A DNA stretch of 64,000 bases from positions 56,350 to 120,349 of the forward strand of contig JARFNK010000017.1 of NCBI GenBank assembly GCA_029167225.1. The letters run 5' to 3'. Positions 51,844 through 60,263 of this stretch are shown here, piece after piece (the first letter of the stretch is position 1; each line of letters opens with the position of its first letter). The DNA is from Sphingobium arseniciresistens (GTDB lineage: Bacteria > Pseudomonadota > Alphaproteobacteria > Sphingomonadales > Sphingomonadaceae). Below the pieces are notes generated by a model. The model saw only the letters and a program-made list of their open reading frames with translations, was not told the origin of the DNA and made no database searches. The position numbers were made by a program, and so were the translations under genes.

Positions 51844-52081
51844 TGGACTGACATGGGACGAAGCTTGGCTATCTTGCGGAGGTTTGGATGGTAGCTGCGA
51901 AAAGCAACTCGTCTCGAGCACTCTTCGGACATCGGAGACGCAGGCGATCGAGCCTCAGAATCCGTTTAAGGTGGGCGATGAGCGAATTTTAGGGCAGCGG
52001 CGCGCCGCTTGGTCCAAAATATGTCTATAATGAGGGCATGGGAAGCCGCAGTGCGCCCAATCGAGTAGAGGGATCAGCGCT

Positions 52082-52660
52082 GTGGCCGCAATCGATGGCA
52101 ATGCGACGCCTGTGGCAACGCGCCCGTTCTGCGGGATCAGGCGCCTGGGCCGCGAGCTATGCGGCAATCAGCGCGGTGCTACTCTTATTGAATTCGCTGT
52201 CGTTTCGGCACCGTTCATCGCATTGCTTCTTGCCGTGGTACAGACGACGCTGACAATGTTTACGCAGCAGGTGCTCGAAACCGTCGCGGAAAAATCCAAT
52301 CGCTTGATCCAGACCGGGGCCGTCCAGCGGGCCACCCTGTCGCAATCCGCATTCAGAAATCAGGTCTGCAGCAAGCTCCCAGCCTACCTGAAATGCCAGA
52401 ATCTCATGGTGGATGTCCAGGTTTCGAACAGCTTCGGCGAGGTCAGCACGAACCTTCCGGCATTGACCTACGACAATTCCGGCAACGTCACGAACACATG
52501 GTCATTCAATCCCGGAGGGCCGGGAGACGTCGTCGTCGTGCGGCTGATGTATCTGTTTCCCGTCGTGGTCGGGCCTCTTGGCTTCAATCTTTCCAATATG
52601 CGCGGCGGTAAGCATCTGCTGGTTGCGACCGCCGCCTTCAAGAACGAGACCTACCAATGA
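52082..52660 (+). CDS. TadE-like pilus assembly protein
   Basis: The 192-residue protein has the TadE pattern: NQRGATLIEFAVVSAPFIALLLAVVQTTL, a Glu five residues into the helix as in pseudopilins, and a periplasmic remainder. TadE/TadF proteins are minor pseudopilins of Flp (Tad) pili. The start is GTG at 52082; no suitable ATG exists in frame before the helix. Its stop overlaps the next start (ATGA). The rest of the tad locus (secretin, ATPase, prepilin peptidase) is not in the window. Confidence 0.8.
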   Translation: MAAIDGNATPVATRPFCGIRRLGRELCGNQRGATLIEFAVVSAPFIALLLAVVQTTLTMFTQQVLETVAEKSNRLIQTGAVQRATLSQSAFRNQVCSKLPAYLKCQNLMVDVQVSNSFGEVSTNLPALTYDNSGNVTNTWSFNPGGPGDVVVVRLMYLFPVVVGPLGFNLSNMRGGKHLLVATAAFKNETYQ

Positions 52661-53223
52661 GCCGGGGCATCAGGCACGCCATGGGGCGGCTCCATCTGCT
52701 CGGAAAAGGCTGCGCACGAGGTGTGGCGGCCACCGAATTTGCGCTGGTGGCACCCTTCCTCATCTTGCTTTACGTTGGAAGTTTCCAAATGGCGGATGCC
52801 ATTTCGGCCCAGCGCAAAGTCACCAAAACGGCGCGGACCCTGGCTGATCTGACCTCTCAGTACAGTTCGATAACCCTGTCCGATGCCGACAATATCTTGA
52901 GGACGGCGAGCCTGGTCATGGCGCCCTACGCGTCATCGTCCGGGAGTTTCACCATTACACAGGTGAAGACCGATAGCGCGGGCATATCGACCGTCGACTG
53001 GAGCCGAAAGTTCGACGGTAGCAATACCAGTGCCGGCTATGCATCCGCAAAAACACTGTCTCTTCCGATTAACGTCGGTGTCCCGAACACATCCGTTATC
53101 CTGGCGGAGATCCAATATACGTACCGGCCGATCGTCGCTCCGGCCATGATCGGCTCGATGAGCTTCAGCGACAGCATCTACATGTTCCCCCGCCGATCGG
53201 CGTCCATTCCTTTGAATCTCTAG
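52657..53223 (+). CDS. TadE-like pilus assembly protein
   Basis: The 188-residue protein again has the TadE N-terminus, ARGVAATEFALVAPFLILLYVGSFQMADAI, followed by a periplasmic domain with KVTKTARTLADLTSQYSS. It overlaps the previous gene by four bases and precedes the TadG-like gene by seven, so the three form one operon. A role as a minor pseudopilin is inferred from family only. Confidence 0.82.
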   Translation: MSRGIRHAMGRLHLLGKGCARGVAATEFALVAPFLILLYVGSFQMADAISAQRKVTKTARTLADLTSQYSSITLSDADNILRTASLVMAPYASSSGSFTITQVKTDSAGISTVDWSRKFDGSNTSAGYASAKTLSLPINVGVPNTSVILAEIQYTYRPIVAPAMIGSMSFSDSIYMFPRRSASIPLNL

Positions 53224-53230
53224 TTTCAAG

Positions 53231-54571
53231 ATGATGCGGAAGCCCGCCATGACGCTGGTCGAAATGATCCGCCGCTTCCGTGACGACAGTCGCGGAAATG
53301 TGCTCATGATATTTGCATTTTCCGTCATTCCGCTCATCTTCGCGGCTGGCATGGTGATCGATTATTCCCGTGCTGCCCGGCTCCAGACGAAGATGAATGC
53401 GATTGCGGATGCCGCAGCATTATACGCGGTGAGCGAGCCGATGCTCAAAGTCAGCAGCACGATAGCCAAGTCGAAGGCCATGGGCTTTTTCAACGCTCAG
53501 GCTACCGGCTTGAATGGACTTATCTATTCCGGCGATGTCAGCGTTGTTGTCACGGACACTTCGCCCGCGGCACTCGAACGCAATGTGACCGTGTCGTACC
53601 AAGCGCAATCATTCAATATCTTCGGCAAGATCCTGTCCCGGCGGACGATCGAAATAGGCGGAACGGCGATCGCAAACGCCAAGACGGCGCCCAATATCGA
53701 TTTCTACATGCTCCTCGACACCTCTCCATCGATGGCGCTGCCCGCGACCAGTCTCGGCCTTACGCAGCTCAGTAAGGCAACCAAGGGCTGCGCTTTCGCA
53801 TGCCACCAGACCAGCACCACTTCGACCGATCCCGGGAATACCAGGCAGGTCAACGGCAAATATGTAGACTATTACTATGTCGCCAAAAATGACCTCGGAC
53901 TGGTTTTAAGAAGCGATCTCGTGACTGAGGCCGTCGAAGATCTGGCTGATGTCGCCAAAACCGCGGCCCAACAGAATAATGCCGTATACAGAATGGCGAT
54001 CGGGAGCTTTGACTGGGACTATCATTCGATCCAGGATGCCCCGACGACTATGGACATCGCAAAGGGCATGGTCGGGCAGGCGCAAAATCTCGTTGTGTGT
54101 CGAAACAACCAGAGGGTTTGCGGGAAGGGTGACGGTGACATGCACACCAATTTCACCAAGGCACTGTCCGGCATGGATTCCCGCCTTCCCGTGGCGCCCG
54201 GAAACGGCACGAATATCTCGGGGGATACACCTCAGGCGATCATGTTCCTCATCACCGACGGGATGCGCGATGAGAATGATGGCGCGCGGCGGCTGGGGCC
54301 GATGCCTACTGTCACATGTGACAAGATCAAGAACAGAGGCATCAAGATTGCGGTCCTGTATACGGAATATCTATGGGAATCTGCCTCGGATGCCTGGTCG
54401 ATAAGCAACGTCAGGACTCCCTATCTCGACAGCCCGGAAAAGATAAGCCCGCCGCTGCTCAGCTGTGCGTCTCCGGGGCTATATTACAGGGTTACGACGG
54501 ACAGCGATATTTCCGCGGCTTTGGGAAATCTGTTCCAGAGGGCGGTTCAGTCTGCGCATTTGACCGGGTGA
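53231..54571 (+). CDS. TadG-like protein with von Willebrand A-type domain
   Basis: The 446-residue protein starts with the TadG helix RGNVLMIFAFSVIPLIFAAGMVIDYSRAARLQTKMNAIADAAALYA. A vWA-type domain begins near residue 157 with the metal-binding motif LLDTSPSMALP (DxSxS) and continues to ITDGMRDENDG. A CAFAC pair near residue 190 may form a disulfide. Proteins like this are exported with Flp pili and may aid adhesion. Codon composition is less GC-rich than the flanking core genes. Confidence 0.82.
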   Translation: MMRKPAMTLVEMIRRFRDDSRGNVLMIFAFSVIPLIFAAGMVIDYSRAARLQTKMNAIADAAALYAVSEPMLKVSSTIAKSKAMGFFNAQATGLNGLIYSGDVSVVVTDTSPAALERNVTVSYQAQSFNIFGKILSRRTIEIGGTAIANAKTAPNIDFYMLLDTSPSMALPATSLGLTQLSKATKGCAFACHQTSTTSTDPGNTRQVNGKYVDYYYVAKNDLGLVLRSDLVTEAVEDLADVAKTAAQQNNAVYRMAIGSFDWDYHSIQDAPTTMDIAKGMVGQAQNLVVCRNNQRVCGKGDGDMHTNFTKALSGMDSRLPVAPGNGTNISGDTPQAIMFLITDGMRDENDGARRLGPMPTVTCDKIKNRGIKIAVLYTEYLWESASDAWSISNVRTPYLDSPEKISPPLLSCASPGLYYRVTTDSDISAALGNLFQRAVQSAHLTG

Positions 54572-54637
54572 TTTCGCCGGATTTGAATTTCACGTCCCAT
54601 GTAATCTGCAGAGTTCAATCACGGTTTTGGCTGAGAC

Positions 54638-55192
54638 TCAGAACAGGTCGGGCCGCTCGATCTTCAGCGCCATCAGCAGGATCACCAGCTTGCCGTCGTT
54701 GATCTGCTTGCGCTGATGCATCGTCCACAGATCGGCCAGCGCCAATTCGTGGACGGTGATGTTTTCCTGCTCATCGGGATGCCCGCCGCCTTCCGCGATG
54801 CGGTCTTCCTGCGCATAGGGCGCCAGGAAATAGTCGATCTTCTCGGTCGATACGCTCGGGATGCTCCAGATCTGTCCGACATGCTGCAGGGATGCGAGGC
54901 GCACCCCCGCTTCCTCCATCGCCTCGCGGCGCGCGCAGGATTCGGGGTCGTCTTCCATGATCCCGGCAATGGCCTCCAGCATGTCCGGCAATCCTGCCAG
55001 CACGACCGGGGCGCGGGGCATGGAGACGACCAGCGCCACCCGCCGCTCCGGATCATAGGGCAGCACGGCGATGGCGCGCGCCATCTCGACCACATGATGA
55101 TCGAACACGTCGCCGTTCCGGGCGCGGACCGTGGCCATCGTCAGCTTCAGCCACCCCTCATAGATGCGCCGGGTGGAGAGGATGGTCGTCAT
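54638..55192 (-). CDS. Nudix hydrolase (ADP-sugar pyrophosphatase-like)
   Basis: The 184-residue protein resembles nucleoside-diphosphate-sugar pyrophosphatases: ATVRARNGDVFDHHVVEMARAIAVLPYDPERRVALVVSMPRAP, then the Nudix helix in GIMEDDPESCARREAMEEAGV. The catalytic REAMEE is intact, but the loop before it is about two residues shorter than the consensus. The ATG at 55192 is chosen; AAGGAA lies nine bases upstream. The upstream 320-base gap (55193-55512) shows nothing clear besides the promoter region of the divergent TetR gene. Confidence 0.88.
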   Translation of the reverse strand: MTTILSTRRIYEGWLKLTMATVRARNGDVFDHHVVEMARAIAVLPYDPERRVALVVSMPRAPVVLAGLPDMLEAIAGIMEDDPESCARREAMEEAGVRLASLQHVGQIWSIPSVSTEKIDYFLAPYAQEDRIAEGGGHPDEQENITVHELALADLWTMHQRKQINDGKLVILLMALKIERPDLF

Positions 55193-55512
55193 CGGGAGAA
55201 GTTCCTTTGCTTGGCATATGCGGCCAGGATGGTGAGGGAGGGGAAAGCAGGATGGTGATGCTATCGCCATGGATGAACCCCGTCGATGCCTGACACGGGT
55301 CGCCGCGCACGTTCAGCGCCTTCGTCGGCGAACCCCTGCGGAAAATTCCGCGTACATCCTAGCGAATGGCGCTTGCGCGCAGCGACTGCATTGCGTTTGG
55401 CGGGCGAGACATGCCAGACCCGCGGGAGAGCGCCGGCAAGGCCTGCGCCAGGGCATGCCGCACGGGTGATCCCCGCTCCGGTGGTTCGCAGAGACTTATG
55501 GGAAGGACACAG

Positions 55513-56127
55513 ATGGTCGCACCTCGCAGACTTGGCGCAGAAGGATCGCAGATGCGGGCCCGCTTCGTGGACGCAGCCGAGGCGATCCTCTCCGAAGTCG
55601 GCGAACATGGCATTTCCGCCCGCCTCATCGCCCAGCGTGCAGAACTCAAGACGCAGCTTCTCTATTATTATTTCCGCACGATGGACGACCTCCTCCGTGC
55701 CGTGGTCCAGCGGGTGAACGAACGGCGCTTGGCGCGATTCGAGGAAGCGCTCGCCGCGCCGGAGCCACTGCGTGCGCTGTGGGAGTTGATGAGCGATCCT
55801 TCGGCAGCCGCGCTCGCGGCCGAACTCAGTTCGATCGCCAATCATCGCGAGGCCGTGCGCGACGAGATCGTGAGCGCGGCGCGGGAGTTCCGCATCCTCC
55901 AAACGCAGGCGGTCGAAGCGCTGCTGCCGGCACAGGCGGAAAATGACAGCCCCCATGGCGCCGCCGGAGTGGTGATGATCGCGGCCAGCCTTGCCCGCAT
56001 GATCGTCAACGAAACCGCCCTTGGCCTGACCGAAGGCCATGCCGAGGCGCTGGCCATCGTCGAGCATATGCTTGCCCGCTTCCGCCAGGACGGGGCGGCA
56101 CAACCGGCCACGCCGCCAGCCACATGA
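55513..56127 (+). CDS. TetR family transcriptional regulator
   Basis: The 204-residue protein has the TetR DNA-binding domain at residues 12-60 (MRARFVDAAEAILSEVGEHGISARLIAQRAELKTQLLYYYFRTMDDL) and a C-terminal ligand/dimer domain. GGGAAGG six bases before the ATG at 55513 supports this start. It precedes two SDR genes and a TauD/TfdA gene on the same strand and probably controls them, sensing a substrate of that group. Confidence 0.9.
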   Translation: MVAPRRLGAEGSQMRARFVDAAEAILSEVGEHGISARLIAQRAELKTQLLYYYFRTMDDLLRAVVQRVNERRLARFEEALAAPEPLRALWELMSDPSAAALAAELSSIANHREAVRDEIVSAAREFRILQTQAVEALLPAQAENDSPHGAAGVVMIAASLARMIVNETALGLTEGHAEALAIVEHMLARFRQDGAAQPATPPAT

Positions 56128-56321
56128 AAGCTCTGTACCGGACGTAACGCCGTCATCCCTCTCCCGATGCTATCATAGCGTTCAGCATTGCCGTTGACCC
56201 TCCCCCCAGACGACTGCTAATAGAGTGTTCAGCAGCCACGGCCGAAACCCGGATCATGGCGGCCATGCGTGGCATTGCCCCGCGCTCCGGCAACAAGAAC
56301 ATGCAGGCGGAGGGGAAAGGA

Positions 56322-57077
56322 ATGACGAGGCTGAACGGCAAGGTCGCGCTGGTGACGGGCGCATCATCGGGTATTGGAGAAGCCGCAGCGCTGGCGCTGG
56401 CCGCCGATGGCGCGCTGGTCGCGGTGTCCGGTCGGCGCGGGGACAGGCTCGCCTCCCTTGTCGCGCGCATCGAGGCGGCCGGCGGCAAGGGCCTCGCCCT
56501 GCCCGGTGACGTCTCCATAGAGGCCGACGCCACCGCTTCCGTCACGGATACGGTCGCCGCCTTCGGCCGGCTCGACATCCTTATCAATTCGGCGGGCGTC
56601 AACGAAGCCGGCGGAATCGAGGCGCTGACGAGCAAGCAGTGGCAGCGGGTGATCGACATCAACCTGATGGGCACCATCCATGTCTGCCGCGCTGCCTTTC
56701 CGGTGATGAAGGCGCAGGGCAGCGGCGACATCATCAATATCTCCTCCACAGCCGGGCGACGCTCGGGCTGGCGCTTTGCCTCCTATTCCACCAGCAAGTT
56801 CGGGCTGACCGGCTTTACCGAGGCGCTGCGCCAGGAAGGCGGGCAGGTCGGCATCCGCGTGTCGATCGTGGAGCCGGGCGCGACTGCGACGGAGATCGCC
56901 AGCAGCATTTCCGACCCGCAATGGCGCGAGGCGATCCAGCAGCACACGCATAAGGACGGCGCGATGGCACCGTCCGACATCGTCGATGGGATCATGCTGG
57001 CCGTCCACCTGCCGCGCCGCGCCAATGTGACGCGCATCCTGATCCAGCCCACCATCGACACGGAGCCGATGCCATGA
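56322..57077 (+). CDS. Short-chain dehydrogenase/reductase
   Basis: The 251-residue classical SDR has the cofactor motif VTGASSGIGEAAAL at residues 12-20, the NSAG motif at about 90, and the catalytic Ser/Tyr/Lys in NISSTAGRRSGWRFASYSTSKFGL. GRRGDRL after the second strand suits NADP(H). The ATG at 56322 follows GGAGGGGAAAGG; an ATG 21 bases upstream is possible. It overlaps the next SDR gene (ATGA). The substrate is unknown. Confidence 0.92.
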   Translation: MTRLNGKVALVTGASSGIGEAAALALAADGALVAVSGRRGDRLASLVARIEAAGGKGLALPGDVSIEADATASVTDTVAAFGRLDILINSAGVNEAGGIEALTSKQWQRVIDINLMGTIHVCRAAFPVMKAQGSGDIINISSTAGRRSGWRFASYSTSKFGLTGFTEALRQEGGQVGIRVSIVEPGATATEIASSISDPQWREAIQQHTHKDGAMAPSDIVDGIMLAVHLPRRANVTRILIQPTIDTEPMP

Positions 57078-57853
57078 CTGGAAGGCTGGAAGGCAAGAGC
57101 GCGATCGTCACCGGCGCCGGCTCGGGCATGGGCAAGGCGATGGCGGAACGGTTCGCGCAGGAAGGCGCGCGGGTGCTCTGCGCCGACATCAGCGGCGCGC
57201 AGGATGCGGTCGCCCGCGACATCGGGGGCGGTGCCATCGCCCTGCAGGTCGACGTGGCCGAGGAAAGCGATGTGCGCGCGATGATCGACATCGCGCGCGA
57301 GCGCTTCGGCCGGGTCGACATCCTCGTCAACAATGCCGGTTTCGGCGGCGGCATCATGCCGCTGCACGAACAGTCGACCGAGAATTGGGATCGCATTCAC
57401 GCGGTCAACCTGAAGGGCGTGTTCCTGGGCATGAAATATGGCGTGATCGCGATGATGGAGACGGGGGGCGGCGCCATCGTCAACATCGGGTCGGCCACCG
57501 GCATGGTCGGCTGGAAGGGACACAGCGTCTATGGCGCGGCCAAGGCCGGGGTCAGCCAGCTGACCAAATGCGCCGCGCTCGACTATGCCACCCACAATAT
57601 CCGCGTGAACGCCATCCTTCCCGGCACGATCTGGACCGGCCTCGTCCCGCTCTCGAAGGAGCATCCGGAGCCACCGCCGGGCGTCTTCACCGTGCCCGGC
57701 ATCCCGATGGACCGCTGGGGCCTGGCGAGCGAGATCGCCAGCGCCGCGCTGTTCCTGGCAAGCGATGAGGCGTCCTATATCACGGGCACGCTACTGCCCG
57801 TCGACGGCGGCTATTGCATCGGTTTTTCCGGCATGGCGGCCGAACAGAAATGA
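57074..57853 (+). CDS. Short-chain dehydrogenase/reductase
   Basis: The 259-residue SDR shows VTGAGSGMGKAMAERF, NNAGFGGGI, the catalytic NIGSATGMVGWKGHSVYGAAKAGV, and the C-terminal LFLASDEASYITGTLLPVDGGY. An Asp at the end of the second strand (LCADIS) indicates NAD(H). Two tandem SDRs plus a 2-oxoglutarate dioxygenase suggest oxidation of a hydroxylated substrate in steps. Confidence 0.93.
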   Translation: MTGRLEGKSAIVTGAGSGMGKAMAERFAQEGARVLCADISGAQDAVARDIGGGAIALQVDVAEESDVRAMIDIARERFGRVDILVNNAGFGGGIMPLHEQSTENWDRIHAVNLKGVFLGMKYGVIAMMETGGGAIVNIGSATGMVGWKGHSVYGAAKAGVSQLTKCAALDYATHNIRVNAILPGTIWTGLVPLSKEHPEPPPGVFTVPGIPMDRWGLASEIASAALFLASDEASYITGTLLPVDGGYCIGFSGMAAEQK

Positions 57854-57917
57854 GCCATTCGCCCTTCCCGTCTCGGCGGGCAAGGCGATGACGGCAACAG
57901 GATGAGGAGCAGGACCG

Positions 57918-58763
57918 ATGAGCATCGACCAGAAAAGCCGTGTCACCTTCACGCCCGTAAAGCCCCTGATCGGCTCCATCGTCGAGGCGGACCGGGACGC
58001 CCTGTTCGATCCCGACGTCGCCCGCCAGTGCGCGGCGATGCTGGACGAATGCGCCGTACTCGTGCTGCCGCAGGTGCATTTCACCGACGAGGAGCAGCTT
58101 GCCTTCACCGACCTGATGGGCGGGCGCGTCAACCTGACCAGCAATGCCACCACCGACAGCAAGGAGGATGTCTACAAGGTCACGCTCGACAGCAAGATCA
58201 ACCGCGCGCCCGAATATGTGCTGGGCACCTTCTTCTGGCACATGGACGGCATGCCGATGGAAATGCCGCCGCCCCGCGCGACACTGCTTTCCGCGCGCAC
58301 GCTGGCACCCAAGGGCGGCCAGACCGAGTTCGCCAGCACCTTTGCCGCCTATGACCAGATGCCGGAGGCCGATCGGGCCGAGATCGAGGATCTGCGCATC
58401 GTCCACAGCGTAGCGTCCAGCCTGCGCTCGATCGCCGACGCCATTCCCGAGGCCGACCGGGGCAAGCTGTTCATCGGCGTCGAGAAGGAGCGGCCGCTGG
58501 TCTACACCCATGAAAGCGGGCGCAAGAGCCTGATCGTCGGGTCGACGGCCGACACCATCGTCGGCATGGAGCTGGCCTATGGGCGCGCGCTGATCGCCCG
58601 GCTCACCGAATGGGCGACGCAGCCGGACTTCGTCTATCGCCATTATTGGAACGAGGGCGATTTCGTTATCTGGAGCAATTGCGGCGCGCTGCACCGGGTC
58701 GTCCCCTATGCGGCGGATTCCGGGCGGATGATGCATCGCACGTCGATCGCCGGGCGCGACTGA
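57918..58763 (+). CDS. TauD/TfdA family 2-oxoglutarate-dependent dioxygenase
   Basis: The 281-residue protein has the Fe(II) facial triad: HxD in FFWHMDGMPMEMPPP (about residues 110-112) and the distal His in CGALHRVVPYAADSGRMMHRT, where the last Arg binds 2-oxoglutarate. LLSARTLAPKGGQTEFASTFAAYDQMP is close to TfdA, the 2,4-D dioxygenase, rather than to TauD. The substrate could be an aryloxy acid, but many family members act on other compounds. It follows the second SDR by 64 bases. Confidence 0.9.
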   Translation: MSIDQKSRVTFTPVKPLIGSIVEADRDALFDPDVARQCAAMLDECAVLVLPQVHFTDEEQLAFTDLMGGRVNLTSNATTDSKEDVYKVTLDSKINRAPEYVLGTFFWHMDGMPMEMPPPRATLLSARTLAPKGGQTEFASTFAAYDQMPEADRAEIEDLRIVHSVASSLRSIADAIPEADRGKLFIGVEKERPLVYTHESGRKSLIVGSTADTIVGMELAYGRALIARLTEWATQPDFVYRHYWNEGDFVIWSNCGALHRVVPYAADSGRMMHRTSIAGRD

Positions 58764-58825
58764 ACGATGCTGGGAGGGGCTGCGCGCCCTCCCCCGATCA
58801 TGCCCGCCCAGTCATGCCCGTCCGG

Positions 58826-60247
58826 TCATGCCGAAAGGGCGACCGCGCGCAGTCCCAACCAGCGCCGTACCCCCGGCAATCGGCGAAGCACCAGCCGCTC
58901 GGTGGCCAGCACCACGATCATCGACGCGCCAAGCAGCGGCAGGAACAGGCCAAGCACCACCAGCAACGCCATGAACCCCATGGCGACCGGCCGGCTCGCC
59001 AATGCAGGCGGCGCGCCAAGGGCGTCACCGGGCCGGCGACGCCACCACAGGACGACGCTGCTCACCGAAAGCAGCATCAGGCCGAGCGCGACCGCCAGGT
59101 TCAGAAGCTGGTTGGCGAGACCGAAAAACTGCCCTTCATGCAGCGCTACGCCATAGCCGACGAGCCGGTCGATCAGCCGCCGCTGGGCGAAATCCTTGCG
59201 GCTGAGGATGGCGCCGCTGCCCTCGTCCAAGGTCAGGTCGGTGCGCTCCGGGCGATTGGCCGCATCGGACTTCGCCGTCCAGGGCTGGCCATGGCCGGTT
59301 GGTGGCGCGATCAGCACCGGGGCGGAAAGCCCGAGCGGCGCGACCGTCGCCACCATGCGGTCGAGCGGCGCATAGTTCCCCATCGGATGCGACATCATCA
59401 TGCCGCCATGTTCGGCATGATCCGCCATCATCATGCGCGTGCCCATGTCCGCCTGGCCACGGTCCTTCAGTTCCTCCGAATGGCTGACCGTCCAATCCTG
59501 CCGCACCACCTTGCCCGTCGGGCTCTCCACCACCGAGCGGACAGCCTTGAGGTAGCTGCCCCAGCTCTTCGCCCATGGCAGGCCGGAGACCAGAAGGAAC
59601 AGCGCGAAGAAGGACACCCAGAAGCCGGTGACGCCGTGCAGGTCGCGCCAGAAGCGCCGCCGCCCCGATCGCAGCCGTGGGTAGAGGATGCCACCGAGCC
59701 CAGCGAAACCGCTGCCACCGCCGCGCGGCCACCACAGGAATAGGCCGGAGAGGATCATCACGATCGCCCAGGACGATGCCAACTCGACGACATTGCTGCC
59801 CATGTCCCCCGCCAGCAGCTCGCCATGCAGGCGGAAGATGATCCTCATCAAGCGGCTGTCCTCGTCCACCGTCTTCAGGATCGCGAGGGACCGGGGATGC
59901 ACATAGACGCGGGTTTCCCGCTGCCCGACGCCGACGATCACCTGCACCGCCTGCCCCTGCGTTTCGGGCAGCTGATAGCGATGCAGCACCGATCCGGGCA
60001 CCGCCCGCACCGCCGCCGCAACCTGATCGGCGGCGCTCGCGCGCATGACGCCATCGACCGCGACATACGCATAGGGCCGGTCGATCAGCGCCTCCACCTG
60101 CGGCCGGAAGAGATAGATCGATCCGGTCAGCGCCAGCCACAGCACGAAGGGAATGCACAGCAGCCCTGCATAGAAATGCCAGCGCCAGATGGCGTTGTAG
60201 CCAGGCCATGTGCGCGTGGCCGGCGCGGTGATGGTGGTATCCTGCAT
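58826..60247 (-). CDS. PepSY-associated membrane protein with Met/His-rich segment
   Basis: The 473-residue protein has the PepSY_TM architecture with four main membrane helices: an early WRWHFYAGLLCIPFVLWLALTGSIYLF, LHGVTGFWVSFFALFLLVSGLPW, and two near the C-terminus. PepSY domains lie in the external loops. Residues about 263-290 are rich in Met and His (RMMMADHAEHGGMMMSHPM), suggesting metal binding, probably copper. Relatives are iron-reductase-like partners of TonB receptors. It lies 16 bases downstream of the receptor gene. Confidence 0.88.
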   Translation of the reverse strand: MQDTTITAPATRTWPGYNAIWRWHFYAGLLCIPFVLWLALTGSIYLFRPQVEALIDRPYAYVAVDGVMRASAADQVAAAVRAVPGSVLHRYQLPETQGQAVQVIVGVGQRETRVYVHPRSLAILKTVDEDSRLMRIIFRLHGELLAGDMGSNVVELASSWAIVMILSGLFLWWPRGGGSGFAGLGGILYPRLRSGRRRFWRDLHGVTGFWVSFFALFLLVSGLPWAKSWGSYLKAVRSVVESPTGKVVRQDWTVSHSEELKDRGQADMGTRMMMADHAEHGGMMMSHPMGNYAPLDRMVATVAPLGLSAPVLIAPPTGHGQPWTAKSDAANRPERTDLTLDEGSGAILSRKDFAQRRLIDRLVGYGVALHEGQFFGLANQLLNLAVALGLMLLSVSSVVLWWRRRPGDALGAPPALASRPVAMGFMALLVVLGLFLPLLGASMIVVLATERLVLRRLPGVRRWLGLRAVALSA

Positions 60248-60263
60248 CGCCTGTCTCCCCCCT

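Noticed and set aside
49434-52081. Direct repeat of the tRNA-Ser 3' end as the right attachment site of an island
   Set aside because: I scanned for CCCTGCCGCTCCGCCA-like sequence and found none, so a tRNA-targeted integration remains unproven.
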